From SUG2458 sp051872335 (GTDB taxonomy: Bacteria; Bacillota_I; Bacilli_A; RFN20; CAG-826), in assembly GCA_051872335.1 (NCBI GenBank), contig JBJEDT010000003.1, positions 54,928-118,927 of the forward strand: DNA of 64,000 nucleotides, in the 5' to 3' direction. Of this stretch, positions 51,414 to 61,330 are shown in pieces. Within the stretch, counting starts at the first letter, position 1; each line of letters starts with the position of its first letter. The position numbers were made by a program, and so were the translations under genes. The notes under the pieces were generated by a model, which had not been told where the DNA came from, searched no databases, and was given only the letters and a program-made list of their open reading frames with translations.

Positions 51414-52688
51414 CTACTCGTTATTTGCTAATAAGAAATCAATAATTTTTCTTTGATGAATATCAGATGCTAATTGTTGAGATTGAGGTCCTAAAATTTC
51501 TTTTACTTTTGCAACGTCCATTCCATATTGATCAGCAATCTTTTGATATTCAGCATCTAAATCTTTTGGTTCAACTTTAATATCCTCTAATTTAGAAATT
51601 TCAGAAATTACTAAGAAGTTCTTTAAGTTAAGTTCAGCTTGTGCGTGCATTGATTTAACTGTATCTTCTTCTTTTTGTCCTGTAATTTGATAATATTGTT
51701 CAATTGTTAAACCATTTTGCTCAACTTGTTTTTTGAAGTTTTCTTTCATGCTTTCAACTTCTTTTTCAATAATTTTTTCACCAATTGCAATAGTTGAAGC
51801 TTCGCGAATTTGCTTTAAAATTTCTTCAATTTGAGCGTTTCTTGCTTGATTTTCTTTTCTTGTTTTAACATCTGCTGATACTTTATTTGTTAAGTCTTCA
51901 ACAGTTTTAACACCTTCGTAGTTTAATTCAGCGACTAAATCTTCATTTAATTCAGGTACTTTCTTTTCTTTAACTTCATTAACTGTTACTTTGAATGTTG
52001 CTTCTTTTCCAGCTAATTCAGGAACATATTGAGTAGGGAAAGTAACTACTACATCTTTAGAATCTCCTGCTTTAGTACCAACTAATTGATCTTCGAATCC
52101 TGGAACGAATTGATTTGATCCTAATTCAAGAGCAAAGTTTTCTGCAGAACCTCCATCAAATTCTTTTCCTTCAACAAATCCTTTAAAATCAATAACAGTT
52201 GTATCACCTAATTTTGCTTCTGTTTCTTTAACAACTAATTCAGCGTTATTAGCACATAATTTAGCAATTTCAGCATCGATTTCTTCTTTTGTTACTTCAA
52301 CAGCTTCTCTTGCAACTTTTAATCCTTTATAAGCACCTAGTGTAACTTCTGGAGCTGTTGTAATTTTAATAATTACTTCTAATTCTGATTCAGAAATTTT
52401 TGTAACTTCAACTTCAGGTTGAACAAATGGTACTAATTTTTCTTCTGTTAATACTTGTTCATATGCTGGTTGTAATACGACATCAATAGCATCATTTAAT
52501 ACTTGAGCTTGGTTGATTTTTTGTCTTACTAAGTTTTCTGGAGCGTGTCCTTTTCTAAAACCTTGTACTTCAACATTGCTAGCTAATTTATTAAAAGCTT
52601 TTTTTTGAGCATTAGTCCATTCTTCACCAGAAAAGGATAATGTAATATTAGTTTGTGAATTTTCTAATTTTGTTACTTCTTTTTGCAT
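51414..52688 (-). CDS. tig: Trigger factor
   Basis: Ribosome-bound chaperone and prolyl isomerase, 424 residues. The ribosome-binding domain contains the tail signature VQGFRKGHAPENLVRQK, followed by the FKBP-type domain (GDTTVIDFKGFVEGKEFDGGSAENF, FVPGFEDQLVGTKAGDSKDV) and the helical arm domain. The start is ATG 52688 since GGGAGG stands about 11 bases upstream and the protein then begins MQKEVTKLEN; the frame extends to 52727 without a match. Confidence 0.96.
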   Translation of the reverse strand: MQKEVTKLENSQTNITLSFSGEEWTNAQKKAFNKLASNVEVQGFRKGHAPENLVRQKINQAQVLNDAIDVVLQPAYEQVLTEEKLVPFVQPEVEVTKISESELEVIIKITTAPEVTLGAYKGLKVAREAVEVTKEEIDAEIAKLCANNAELVVKETEAKLGDTTVIDFKGFVEGKEFDGGSAENFALELGSNQFVPGFEDQLVGTKAGDSKDVVVTFPTQYVPELAGKEATFKVTVNEVKEKKVPELNEDLVAELNYEGVKTVEDLTNKVSADVKTRKENQARNAQIEEILKQIREASTIAIGEKIIEKEVESMKENFKKQVEQNGLTIEQYYQITGQKEEDTVKSMHAQAELNLKNFLVISEISKLEDIKVEPKDLDAEYQKIADQYGMDVAKVKEILGPQSQQLASDIHQRKIIDFLLANNE

Positions 52689-52825
52689 TTTTAATAAAAC
52701 CTCCCATAAGAAATTAATATATTTCACACGAATAAAATTATAATCTAAATTATTGTAATAAACAACAATAAAACATAAAATTTAGTCAGATGTCAAAAAA
52801 ATTAAATAAAAACTTAATTAATAAA

Positions 52826-53758
52826 TTAATTAATAATGTTATTTGATTCATCTTGAAACTCATTTGCTTCCTCTTTTATTGCATCAACAATAGAACGATT
52901 AAAATCTAGTCCTTCTAATTTCTTTTCTTGTACTTTTTCATTGTGTAATGCTTCAGCTGCTAATTCTAAGAAAGACACAACGATATCATTTTTATCGAAA
53001 TCAAAAAAATCATCAGGATATATATTTAATGTATATAGTGATAATAACCTTGTAGCAAGAGATGAAACACTTGGATTTTCAGCATATTGTTGGATTAAAT
53101 TTATAATATCTTTATGATAATCGTTTTCAAATGGTGGATCTAAATCATAAGGTAATAATTTATACTCAAGTCCATTTTTATGTAATTCAATTTCTTCAAA
53201 ACTATTTTTTTCAACTAATACTAACAATAAATAAGTTTTAGTTAAATCATCAAAATCTGACTTTAAAAACTCTTTAATAGCTGGGAAAATACTTGTAAAG
53301 TCTTGATATCTCAATTCATCGATTCGCATTAATGTTTCTGCAATAGAAGTAGGATGCATTAATGCTTTTTCAATTTTTAATAAAGTATTTTCATTTTGTA
53401 ATTGAAGTTTTTCCATATTATTATAAAACTTAGTTTTATATTCTTTAATAATTTCTTCAAATTCATAATCTTCATAAGGCAAGGAATCATAATATTCAAT
53501 TTCTTTATACATCTCATTGAATTTATTTAATCTAAATAAAACATACATATGGTTTACAAATAATTCTTTTCTTTTATTTAAAGTAAAAATAAAATCATTT
53601 TTGTATTTTGCTATTAAATCTAATACTTCTTGATATTTTTCAGTCATCACAAGAACTTTAAAACGAGCATATGCTTCATCTAAGTTATTTAAATTTTTGG
53701 TTTCCTCAAGAAGTTCATCATATTTACCTTCAAAAATTAATTTTTCAAATTTATTCAT
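52826..53758 (-). CDS. Helical-repeat protein, YsoA-like by position
   Basis: 310-residue acidic protein, almost entirely helical by pattern, with repeated amphipathic pairs (FEGKYDELLEETKNLNN, TEKYQEVLDLIAKYKN, LFRLNKFNEMYKEIEYYD) resembling TPR-like units. It lies directly upstream of tig, where B. subtilis has the TPR protein gene ysoA, and mollicutes have similar DUF3196 proteins. Identity with that group is suggested by position and repeat type only. Function unknown. Confidence 0.55.
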   Translation of the reverse strand: MNKFEKLIFEGKYDELLEETKNLNNLDEAYARFKVLVMTEKYQEVLDLIAKYKNDFIFTLNKRKELFVNHMYVLFRLNKFNEMYKEIEYYDSLPYEDYEFEEIIKEYKTKFYNNMEKLQLQNENTLLKIEKALMHPTSIAETLMRIDELRYQDFTSIFPAIKEFLKSDFDDLTKTYLLLVLVEKNSFEEIELHKNGLEYKLLPYDLDPPFENDYHKDIINLIQQYAENPSVSSLATRLLSLYTLNIYPDDFFDFDKNDIVVSFLELAAEALHNEKVQEKKLEGLDFNRSIVDAIKEEANEFQDESNNIIN

Positions 53759-53905
53759 GTTTATACCTCATTATTCTTTTCTAATAATAATTTAGGGACA
53801 AATTAAGTTTTTCCTAAAAATATTTTTAATGCTATTTTTAGTATTTTTATGATAATAAATTTTATTCAAAAAATATATACTTCTTTTAAAAAATACTTCT
53901 AAAAA

Positions 53906-53935
53906 AGAAAAAAGTTACGTATTGAAACGTAACTT
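53906..53935 (-). terminator. Terminator after tRNA-Arg
   Basis: 9-bp stem AAGTTACGT / ACGTAACTT (53927-53935 with 53912-53920), 6-base loop and T-rich tail on the - strand. The remaining stretch 53759-53905 shows only A+T-rich sequence without a gene. Confidence 0.88.
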
Positions 53936-53946
53936 ATTTTACAAAA

Positions 53947-54023
53947 TGGCGTCCACAGAATGATTCGAACACTCGACCCACAGCTTAGAAGGCTGTTGCT
54001 CTATCCTGCTGAGCTATGTGGAC
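53947..54023 (-). tRNA. tRNA-Arg (anticodon UCU)
   Basis: 77-base cloverleaf. Acceptor arms GTCCACA / TGTGGAC, discriminator G and an encoded CCA. D arm GCTCAGCAGGATAGAGC, anticodon arm ACAGC-CTTCTAA-GCTGT with TCT at the centre, and a T arm GAGTG-TTCGAAT-CATTC. It reads AGA/AGG, the main Arg codons in this A+T-rich genome. Confidence 0.97.
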
Positions 54024-54101
54024 AGCATAAATATAATATCATAAATCAATGAAATATCAAGAAATAATATTAAATTTATTGCATTTTTTGTAAAAAAAAG
54101 T

Positions 54102-54131
54102 AAATAAAAAAGCAATTAGAGAACTAATTGC
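54102..54131 (-). terminator. Terminator after gerM-like gene
   Basis: 8-bp stem GCAATTAG / CTAATTGC (54124-54131 with 54112-54119), 4-base loop, T-rich tail on the - strand. Confidence 0.88.
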
Positions 54132-54140
54132 TCTAAAGTT

Positions 54141-55286
54141 TTATACACCAATAGAATTATATATAATTGAACTGACTTGGGTTGTTTCATTATCTAGATA
54201 ACCATTTACACGTAATGATTCTCCATCTAGTTGAAAATCGATTTTCATATCTACATTATTAATTGCAAAACTAAGAACCAATAATTCATAAATGTCTTTA
54301 TTTACTATTCCTTCTTCCATAATTGATGATTCATTTAATCCTATAACAACTTGATCATCACTAATTAAAGGTAAAACATTTAAGTTTACTTGATTATATG
54401 TTTTTATAAATTTTAAACCGCTGGATATTACTTGTTTTGTCTTTAATGATTCATAAAATGAATTAACAAAATGATCTTTTTCATCAACATACACACTACA
54501 TGGAACTAAGTACTCATTGTTTTTTATTTCCTTAGAATAATAAATTGTTACTTTATCTTTAGTTAATGCATCAATTGCAGTCTTATATGACTCATTAATA
54601 CCCAAATCCAAAGTTAATTTTTCAGGAACAATAGTATTATGAGGAAACTGATTTAAAGGATTACCATTAACTTTCAATTCTAATTCATTTATTCCAACAA
54701 AATCTAAAAAAGTATATGTTAATGATTCTATAACTTGTTTTTCTCTAGTTTCTGCTAATTCTAAGAAATCTTTTGACAAATCAATAGTTAGGATACCATC
54801 TTTTAGTGAAAGATGTTGTATATTTGTATTTTCAGGTATATAACCTGTTAATCCATATGAAGAATAATCATTATCTAATTTCAAACTTTCAAAAACATCG
54901 ATTATTTCCTCTTGAAGAGTTTGTTTGTTTTCGAATTTCAAAGATAAAGGAACAACATAATTATCACTACTTAAAAGATAAACTCTTCGATATTCCTTTT
55001 CCGTTGATACTTTTAATTCTACATTATATTTGGAATCAAGATTTCCTTTTATAACACCAATAGTAATTCCTGATCCAAGTAATAAAATAAATATTATTGA
55101 ACAAGCTAAAATTACTTTTTTTCGTGGTATTTTGTTTTTATTTCTTTTGTCTTCTGTACTAGAAATAATTTCACTTGTTGGTATATTCCATGTTAAATTA
55201 TTCTCTTCAATTTGCGTTTCATTATTCTTAACTTGCTCTTTCTTTTTTGAAAATAAACTTAAAATAAAATCTTTAAATTTAGACAT
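54141..55286 (-). CDS. gerM: GerM-like sporulation/germination protein
   Basis: 381-residue protein with a cytoplasmic lysine-rich start, one membrane segment near residues 56-78 and two tandem GerMN-type domains outside. The first shows RRVYLLSSDNYVVPLS, then DGILTIDLSKDFLELAETRE and QVIESLTYTFLDF; the second repeats the plan with KVTIYYSKEIKNNEYLVPCSV and GIVNKDIYELLVLSF. This double GerMN layout is that of GerM, needed for spore cortex synthesis and germination in B. subtilis. It follows racE there and here, which supports the name. Confidence 0.78.
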   Translation of the reverse strand: MSKFKDFILSLFSKKKEQVKNNETQIEENNLTWNIPTSEIISSTEDKRNKNKIPRKKVILACSIIFILLLGSGITIGVIKGNLDSKYNVELKVSTEKEYRRVYLLSSDNYVVPLSLKFENKQTLQEEIIDVFESLKLDNDYSSYGLTGYIPENTNIQHLSLKDGILTIDLSKDFLELAETREKQVIESLTYTFLDFVGINELELKVNGNPLNQFPHNTIVPEKLTLDLGINESYKTAIDALTKDKVTIYYSKEIKNNEYLVPCSVYVDEKDHFVNSFYESLKTKQVISSGLKFIKTYNQVNLNVLPLISDDQVVIGLNESSIMEEGIVNKDIYELLVLSFAINNVDMKIDFQLDGESLRVNGYLDNETTQVSSIIYNSIGV

Positions 55287-55321
55287 TAAGACACCTCAAT
55301 AAACTATATAATTTAGTTTGT

Positions 55322-55954
55322 TTACTTATGTATAAATTTTGAAATTTCATTCATAGCGTACTTATTGCCACTAAGAGTTAATTCTTTACTATTTGGAAGA
55401 TCATCGACTAAATATACTAAAGGATCAATAATTTTTTTATTTCTAAATAAATAAGAAATTAAAGTTAAGTGGGTACAACCTAAGACAAGATTATTTTTAT
55501 TTAATAATGAATCATTTTCTTTTATCCATTTGATACATTCTTTAATATTATTTTTTTCAATATTATTAATTAAAGTTTGACATTCGATTAATAAATTATA
55601 CTTATTTTTTAAATTACTATATAAACGTGAACTACATAGTAAATAGCCATTATTTAAAAAAGATAAACTATAACTTAATACATCAAAAATTGGACATTTA
55701 CATTTATTTTTCAAAGATGAATCTAATTCACTACTAGCTGTATTACAACAAATAATTAATAAATCAAAGAAATTTTTATTACAGTAATCAATTATATAAT
55801 TTAGTCTTTCTTTTATAACTTTACTATTTTTTTCTCCTAATGGAAAAAAATCTTTATCCATAAAGAAATAATAATCGTTATTTTTATTACTTTTTAAAAA
55901 AAGTTTAATAAATGATAAAATCCCTTTGCCTGAATCATATACAAATATTTTCAT
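55322..55954 (-). CDS. racE: Glutamate racemase, short
   Basis: Cofactor-free racemase giving D-glutamate for peptidoglycan. Both catalytic Cys regions remain: LLIICCNTASSELD and NLVLGCTHLTLI. The N-terminal FVYDSGKGILSFIK corresponds to the FDSGxGGLTV motif and FFPLGEKN to the PYG motif. At 210 residues it is about 50 shorter than usual. Order gerE-racE-gerM as in B. subtilis (without ysmB). Two motif glycines/aromatics differ, so activity is likely but not certain. Confidence 0.8.
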   Translation of the reverse strand: MKIFVYDSGKGILSFIKLFLKSNKNNDYYFFMDKDFFPLGEKNSKVIKERLNYIIDYCNKNFFDLLIICCNTASSELDSSLKNKCKCPIFDVLSYSLSFLNNGYLLCSSRLYSNLKNKYNLLIECQTLINNIEKNNIKECIKWIKENDSLLNKNNLVLGCTHLTLISYLFRNKKIIDPLVYLVDDLPNSKELTLSGNKYAMNEISKFIHK

Positions 55955-55998
55955 ACATATCTAATATATTTTATATGAACACAATATGAATTATGAAT

Positions 55999-56022
55999 AA
56001 AAAAACCTCTTACTAAGAGGTT
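55999..56022 (-). terminator. Terminator after gerE
   Basis: 8-bp stem AACCTCTT / AAGAGGTT (56015-56022 with 56004-56011) with 3-base loop and seven T on the - strand; its upstream arm touches the gerE stop codon. Confidence 0.88.
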
Positions 56023-56240
56023 TATAATGTTATTTCATTTAATCTAATTAATTCAACAACAGCATGAGCTCGACCTTTGACACCTAATTTTTGAATAACA
56101 TTAGAAATATGGTTCCGAACTGTTTTAGGTGATACATTAAGCATATAAGCTATTTCTTCTGTCGACTTATTATTAATTATTAGTTCAAATATTCTTCGCT
56201 CTTGATTAGTTAAAATAGAATGCATAATTTTACCATTCAT
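56022..56240 (-). CDS. gerE: GerE, LuxR-type sporulation regulator
   Basis: 72-residue stand-alone LuxR-type helix-turn-helix protein. The core TEEIAYMLNVSPKTVRNHIS and VIQKLGVKGRAHAVVELIRL matches B. subtilis GerE (74 residues; KTVRNHIS, QKLGVKGRSQAVVELLR) very closely. GerE is the last regulator of the sigma-K mother-cell programme. It is located 18 bases downstream of uvrC. No clear Shine-Dalgarno precedes the ATG at 56240; a second in-frame ATG is five codons later. Confidence 0.92.
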   Translation of the reverse strand: MNGKIMHSILTNQERRIFELIINNKSTEEIAYMLNVSPKTVRNHISNVIQKLGVKGRAHAVVELIRLNEITL

Positions 56241-56258
56241 TGCATAATATGATAAATA

Positions 56259-58016
56259 TTAAAATTGTTGAATTTTTTCTTTGACTCTTTTAGCGACTTC
56301 TAAAGGTAAAATTTGTGATAATTCTTCAATTGTTGCATTTTGAATATCTTTAATTGTTGGATAGCGTGCTAGTAGCATTTCTTTACGTACTTTTCCTAGT
56401 CCTTCTATATCATCAAATATTGATGAAACCATTCCTTTTGATCGTAGTTCTCTATGAAAAGTAATAGCATAACGATGTACTTCATCTTGCATTCTCATTA
56501 AAAAGAAAAATAAAGGTGATTTGTTTTCAATTACATATTTATTACCATCTTTATCCATTAAACCTTCTGTAAGATGTTTATTGTTTTTATATAATCCAGC
56601 TAAATTAATTTCAATATTTAATTCTTCTAATGCCTTTTGTGCAGCATGAATTTGACCAAGACCACCATCAACTAATATTAAATCAGGGAAAGATTTATTT
56701 TCTTCTTTTAATCTTTTATAACGACGTTTAATAATTTCGGTCATCGAAGCATAATCATCACGTTTTTCATAATGTTGTATGTTAAATTTACGATACATAC
56801 TTTTAGCTTTTTCTCCATTAATAAAACAAACCATTCCGCCAATTGCATTGCTTCCTTGAATATGAGAATTATCAAAAAGCTCAATATGATATGGTGTATT
56901 AATATTTAAAAGTTTTCCTAATTGATCTAATAACTCCATCTTATCATCTTCAAGTCTTGCAGTTTGAAAATGTTCATCAAGAGCTGCTTTTGCATTTTTA
57001 ATAGCCATATTTAAAAGTTCCATCTTTGGTCCAGATGAATAAGATAAAACTTTTGAATCTAATATTGCATTTAAGGAATCAACACATTCTTTAGATGAAA
57101 CAATAACTTCTTTTGGAGCTTTATGATTTTGATAATACTGTCCTATTAATTCAATCATTTGTTCGTGGATATCACCAAATTGCTCAACAATAAAGGCTTC
57201 TTTACCTAAAAGTTTTCCTTTACGATATGTTAAGACATAAAGACATAGATAACTATCTCGAGAAGAAATAGCAAAAATATCGCGACTTATATTATCAACC
57301 GAATGAACATTTTGCTTTGAAACAACATGTTCAATAGAATCTAAGATTTTTTTATATTCAGCTGCTTTTTCAAAATTTAATGCATTTGATTCTTTAATCA
57401 TCAAGTTATAAATTTCTTTTTGTTTTGTGTTATCTTTGCCATCTAAAAACAATTCAATTTCATTTGAAATATTTTCAAATATTTCCTCATTAATATCATT
57501 AATACATGGTCCAAGACATTGACCTAAATGATAGTAAAGACATGGTTTATTAGGTAATGTTTTACACTTTCTTAAAGGATAAATTTTATTTAATAAATCA
57601 ATAACTTCATAACAAGCGCCACTATTTGGAAAAGGACCAAAATATTTATACGATTTATCACTATCATTATGCATTATTTTTAAAAAGGGAGCTTTATCTT
57701 TTTTTAGAGCAATAAAAGGATATGTTTTGCCATCTTTTAATAAAATATTAAATCGTGGATAATGTTTTCTAATTAAATTAATTTCAAGTAATAAAGCTTC
57801 TTTTTCACTTTCGGTTTGAATAGTTTCAAAATGATCGGCTTCTCTAACCATTCGTGCTACTTTACCTACTTGGTCACGCAAAAAATACTGAGCAACACGT
57901 TTTCTTAAATTTTTAGCCTTGCCCACGTAAATTATTGTATTTAATACGTTATACATTAAGTATACGCCTGGAGATTCAGGAAGTAATTCTATCTCATTTT
58001 CTAATTTCTTATTCAT
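56259..58016 (-). CDS. uvrC: UvrABC excinuclease subunit C
   Basis: Nucleotide-excision repair nuclease, 585 residues. N-terminal GIY-YIG domain (SPGVYLMYNVLNTIIYVGKAKNLRKRV), cysteine-rich segment (LPNKPCLYYHLGQCLGPC), UVR motif (NFEKAAEYKKILDSIE), RNase H-like endonuclease domain (ELFDNSHIQGSNAIGGMV, DLILVDGGLGQI) and a C-terminal helix-hairpin-helix tail (DIEGLGKVRKEMLLARY). The start overlaps the mutS2 stop by 4 bases. Confidence 0.97.
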   Translation of the reverse strand: MNKKLENEIELLPESPGVYLMYNVLNTIIYVGKAKNLRKRVAQYFLRDQVGKVARMVREADHFETIQTESEKEALLLEINLIRKHYPRFNILLKDGKTYPFIALKKDKAPFLKIMHNDSDKSYKYFGPFPNSGACYEVIDLLNKIYPLRKCKTLPNKPCLYYHLGQCLGPCINDINEEIFENISNEIELFLDGKDNTKQKEIYNLMIKESNALNFEKAAEYKKILDSIEHVVSKQNVHSVDNISRDIFAISSRDSYLCLYVLTYRKGKLLGKEAFIVEQFGDIHEQMIELIGQYYQNHKAPKEVIVSSKECVDSLNAILDSKVLSYSSGPKMELLNMAIKNAKAALDEHFQTARLEDDKMELLDQLGKLLNINTPYHIELFDNSHIQGSNAIGGMVCFINGEKAKSMYRKFNIQHYEKRDDYASMTEIIKRRYKRLKEENKSFPDLILVDGGLGQIHAAQKALEELNIEINLAGLYKNNKHLTEGLMDKDGNKYVIENKSPLFFFLMRMQDEVHRYAITFHRELRSKGMVSSIFDDIEGLGKVRKEMLLARYPTIKDIQNATIEELSQILPLEVAKRVKEKIQQF

Positions 58017-60325
58017 TTAAATGTAACCACCGTAGCACCAACTCCACCTTCACCAGCACCACCTAGGCGAAAACTATCTACTGATTTGAGAGTCTTTAAA
58101 TAATTGTGAATTGCTGATCTTAAAGCACCAGTTCCAGATCCATGAATTAAACGGCATGATTTAATTTTACGAGCCAAACAGGTATCAAGATACTTTTCAA
58201 CTTTTTCTAATGCTTCATCAACATGTAAACCGATAACATTTAATTCTAAAGGTACTGATTGTTTAAATATCATTTGATCACCTTTTGTCATTCTTGGAGC
58301 AACTTTTTTAGTTGGAGCCATCGTTTTAATAACTTTATTTGTTGTCGTATTAATAGATAGCCCTTCTTGTGTGATAACTGTAATATTATTCTTTACTTTA
58401 CGAATAATTTTTCCTTGCATATTAGTATCTTTTATCTTTACATAATCATTTACTTCGACTTCTTGATTTGGTGAATCAACTTCAATTTCTTCTGTTTCTA
58501 AATTTTCTAAAGCCTTTTTAGCTGCCGTAATAGTATGTAATTTAATCTCATTTTCCTTTAATTCTTTTAAAATCAAATCAATTTCAGCACGAGCTTTAGC
58601 AAGTAACTCTTCTTTTTGTTCTTCTGCTTCTAATAAAGCTTCCTCTTTAATTTTATCAATATTAGTTAATATTTTATTTGATTCTACTTCTTTAGCTTCA
58701 AGATTTTTTAATTTAGCATTTAATTCATTAGTTAGTTTTTCATTTATTAAAAATTGTTTTTCTAATTTATTAATTGCATTATCAAGATTTTGTTCTTGAT
58801 GATTAGATAAATAATTTTTAGCATTTTCAATAATTTTTTCTGGCATTCCTAGTCTTGATGCAACATCAACACCATATGATTTACCTGGCATACCAACTTT
58901 TATTTTATATGTTGGTAATAATTTTTCTTCATCAAATAAAGCTGATGCATTGATAATATTATCATTTTGCATTGCTAAAATTTTAACTCCTTCAAAGTGC
59001 GAAGAAATTATTCCAAAACTATTTTTTAATAAAATTTCATTAATAACAGATATAGCAAGTGCTTCTCCCTCATTAGGTGATGTACCAGTTCCTAATTCAT
59101 CTATTAAGACAATATCTTTTCCTCCTATTTTTTTAACAATTGAAGCAATATTTGTAATATGTGCCGAGAAAGTTGATAAATTATCTTGAATAGATTGATT
59201 ATCACCAACATCTAAATAAATATTATTAAATATCGATAAAATTGGTTTTTTACTAGTTGGTAAAGGTAAACCGCATTGGTTCATTAATATTAATAAACCT
59301 ACTGTTTTTAAAGCTACAGTTTTACCACCTGCATTTGGTCCAGTAATAATCATTATGCGATTTTCTTTATTCAGTTCAAAAGAATTAGGTATACACGTAT
59401 CTTTATTTAGTAAAGGATGTTTGGCATCTATTAAACAAACTTGTGGTTCTTTTTCTAGAGTAGCTACATAACCATCAATTTCATTACCATATAAAGCTTT
59501 TGCTTGAACAAAATCTAAATAACCTAACATTTGATTATTGGTTAGAATCTCATTTTCAAATGATAAAACTTCTTTTGTTAATTCAAGTAGAATCCTTTTA
59601 ATTTCTTCTTGTTCTTCAAGTTTTAAAACATATATTTTATTGTTTAATTCGACTATACTATTTGGTTCAATAAATGTTGTTTCTCCTGTATTTGAAACAT
59701 CATGTATAATACCTTGAATTTTACTTTTTTCAGAAGTTTTAACAGGCAAAACAAAATGATCATTTCTTAAAGTAATATTTCCATCACTTAAAATAGAAGA
59801 ATATGTACGAACTAATGAATTAATGCGTACAGTTAATTCTTGTTGAGTCGAAGTAATTTTAATTCTTATAGATTTAAGTTTACTAGAAGCATTATCATAA
59901 ATCGTTAAAGAAGGAGAAATAATACCTTTAATAGAATTATTTAAATTACTTAAAATATTAAAATCTTTTATATAATCTTTAATATTTTCATAATTTCCCT
60001 CACATTTTTTAACAAATAAAATTACTTTTGATGATGTTTCTATATCTTCAGCTATATCATTTAAATCTTTTGGTGTTAAAATACCACCTTTTTTAGCAAA
60101 ACCTAATTTTGTAGCAAGATCGCTTGAATTAATAATTGGTAGTGTTCCAAATCTTACAATTAAATTCATCATTTCTTCAACAAAAAACAATTCTTTTTGA
60201 AGTAATACAAAATCTGTAGATAATTCCAAAGTATTTACAATGTTTTTACCTACTTCTGTTTTTATATATGTATTTAATTTTTCTTGAATTTTATTAAATT
60301 CTAATGTGTCGTATAAATTTTTCAT
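58013..60325 (-). CDS. mutS2: MutS2 DNA/ribosome-rescue ATPase
   Basis: 770-residue MutS2. Lacks the mismatch-recognition domain; has the core and ABC ATPase with IITGPNAGGKTVALKTVG, LSTFSAHITNI and VLIDELGTGTSPNEG, a coiled-coil stretch, and a C-terminal Smr nuclease-like domain (NVIGLHVDEALEKVEKYLD, RLIHGSGTGALRSAI). Start ATG 60325 is preferred: GGTGA lies 6 bases upstream, whereas the ATG at 60331 adjoins it. MutS2 limits recombination and splits collided ribosomes in B. subtilis. Confidence 0.96.
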   Translation of the reverse strand: MKNLYDTLEFNKIQEKLNTYIKTEVGKNIVNTLELSTDFVLLQKELFFVEEMMNLIVRFGTLPIINSSDLATKLGFAKKGGILTPKDLNDIAEDIETSSKVILFVKKCEGNYENIKDYIKDFNILSNLNNSIKGIISPSLTIYDNASSKLKSIRIKITSTQQELTVRINSLVRTYSSILSDGNITLRNDHFVLPVKTSEKSKIQGIIHDVSNTGETTFIEPNSIVELNNKIYVLKLEEQEEIKRILLELTKEVLSFENEILTNNQMLGYLDFVQAKALYGNEIDGYVATLEKEPQVCLIDAKHPLLNKDTCIPNSFELNKENRIMIITGPNAGGKTVALKTVGLLILMNQCGLPLPTSKKPILSIFNNIYLDVGDNQSIQDNLSTFSAHITNIASIVKKIGGKDIVLIDELGTGTSPNEGEALAISVINEILLKNSFGIISSHFEGVKILAMQNDNIINASALFDEEKLLPTYKIKVGMPGKSYGVDVASRLGMPEKIIENAKNYLSNHQEQNLDNAINKLEKQFLINEKLTNELNAKLKNLEAKEVESNKILTNIDKIKEEALLEAEEQKEELLAKARAEIDLILKELKENEIKLHTITAAKKALENLETEEIEVDSPNQEVEVNDYVKIKDTNMQGKIIRKVKNNITVITQEGLSINTTTNKVIKTMAPTKKVAPRMTKGDQMIFKQSVPLELNVIGLHVDEALEKVEKYLDTCLARKIKSCRLIHGSGTGALRSAIHNYLKTLKSVDSFRLGGAGEGGVGATVVTFK

Positions 60326-60415
60326 ATGCATTCACCGTTTATTATATTATCACAAAAAAATAACTTTAGAAAAAAAAGTAAAATTATGTTAATATATTTG
60401 TGGGAGGAGAATTTA

Positions 60416-61330
60416 ATGAAAAGAGAATTCGTCACTTTAAAAGTTGATAATGAGGTACTTGATAGAATTCGTAAAGATTATGAATCTTTTTTATGCCCAA
60501 ATAATGGCGAATACATTGAATTCTTTGCTCGTACACCTAATTTTGTCGTCACTGCATATAAATCAAATACACCAAATAGTTTTAAAGTTACATTTATTGG
60601 TGATGATGCTTTAAATGCTGCAAAAGTTTATGATGAAAATGCTTCAGTTATTGAAGAAAAACCTAAAGCAATTACATTTTGGGTTGATACAAACACTCAA
60701 CTAGGATCTGATGAAGTTGGTACTGGTGACTTTTTTGGACCAATTAGTGTAGTTGCTACATTATTAACTAAACAAGATATTCAAGAAATTAAAGAATTAG
60801 GAATTGATGATTCGAAAAAGATGACTGATAAAGCTATTAAAGAAATAGTTCCTAATTTATTAAAAAAATATCGTTATTGTCAATTGTGTTGCTCAAATGA
60901 AAAGTATAATGAAATGATTGAAAAAGGTTTTAATATGAATAAGATTAAAGCTTACTTACATAATCAAGCTTTATTACATTTATCAAATAAATATAAAGGT
61001 AATTATCCTACATATGTTGATCAATTCTGCCCTGAAAATACATATTATGAATATTTAAAAGGAGCAAAGGAAGTTAAAGATAAAATTGTTTTTAGAACAA
61101 AAGGTGAATCTTATTATCCTTCTATTGCTTTAGCTTCATGTATTGCTCGTTATGCTTTCCTAATAAAAATGGAACAACTTAAAAAGGATTATGGTATGGC
61201 TTTCCCATTAGGAGCTTCTATTAAGGTAGATGAATTTGCTAGAAAATTTATTTCTAAATTTGGTAAAGAAGAATTACGAAAAGTTTGTAAAATGAACTTT
61301 AAAAACTACGATAAAGCAATAAGTGAATAA
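60416..61330 (+). CDS. rnhC: Ribonuclease HIII
   Basis: Cleaves RNA in RNA-DNA hybrids; 304 residues. A TBP-like N-terminal substrate domain is followed by the catalytic domain with GSDEVGTGDFFGPISVVA, DDSKKMTDKAI and YPSIALASCIARYAFL. The SDEVGTGD form is specific to type HIII. ATG 60416 is supported by GGGAGGAG 9 bases upstream; the frame extends to 60326 into the mutS2 promoter region without coding support. Divergent from mutS2, close to the arrangement in B. subtilis. Confidence 0.96.
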   Translation: MKREFVTLKVDNEVLDRIRKDYESFLCPNNGEYIEFFARTPNFVVTAYKSNTPNSFKVTFIGDDALNAAKVYDENASVIEEKPKAITFWVDTNTQLGSDEVGTGDFFGPISVVATLLTKQDIQEIKELGIDDSKKMTDKAIKEIVPNLLKKYRYCQLCCSNEKYNEMIEKGFNMNKIKAYLHNQALLHLSNKYKGNYPTYVDQFCPENTYYEYLKGAKEVKDKIVFRTKGESYYPSIALASCIARYAFLIKMEQLKKDYGMAFPLGASIKVDEFARKFISKFGKEELRKVCKMNFKNYDKAISE

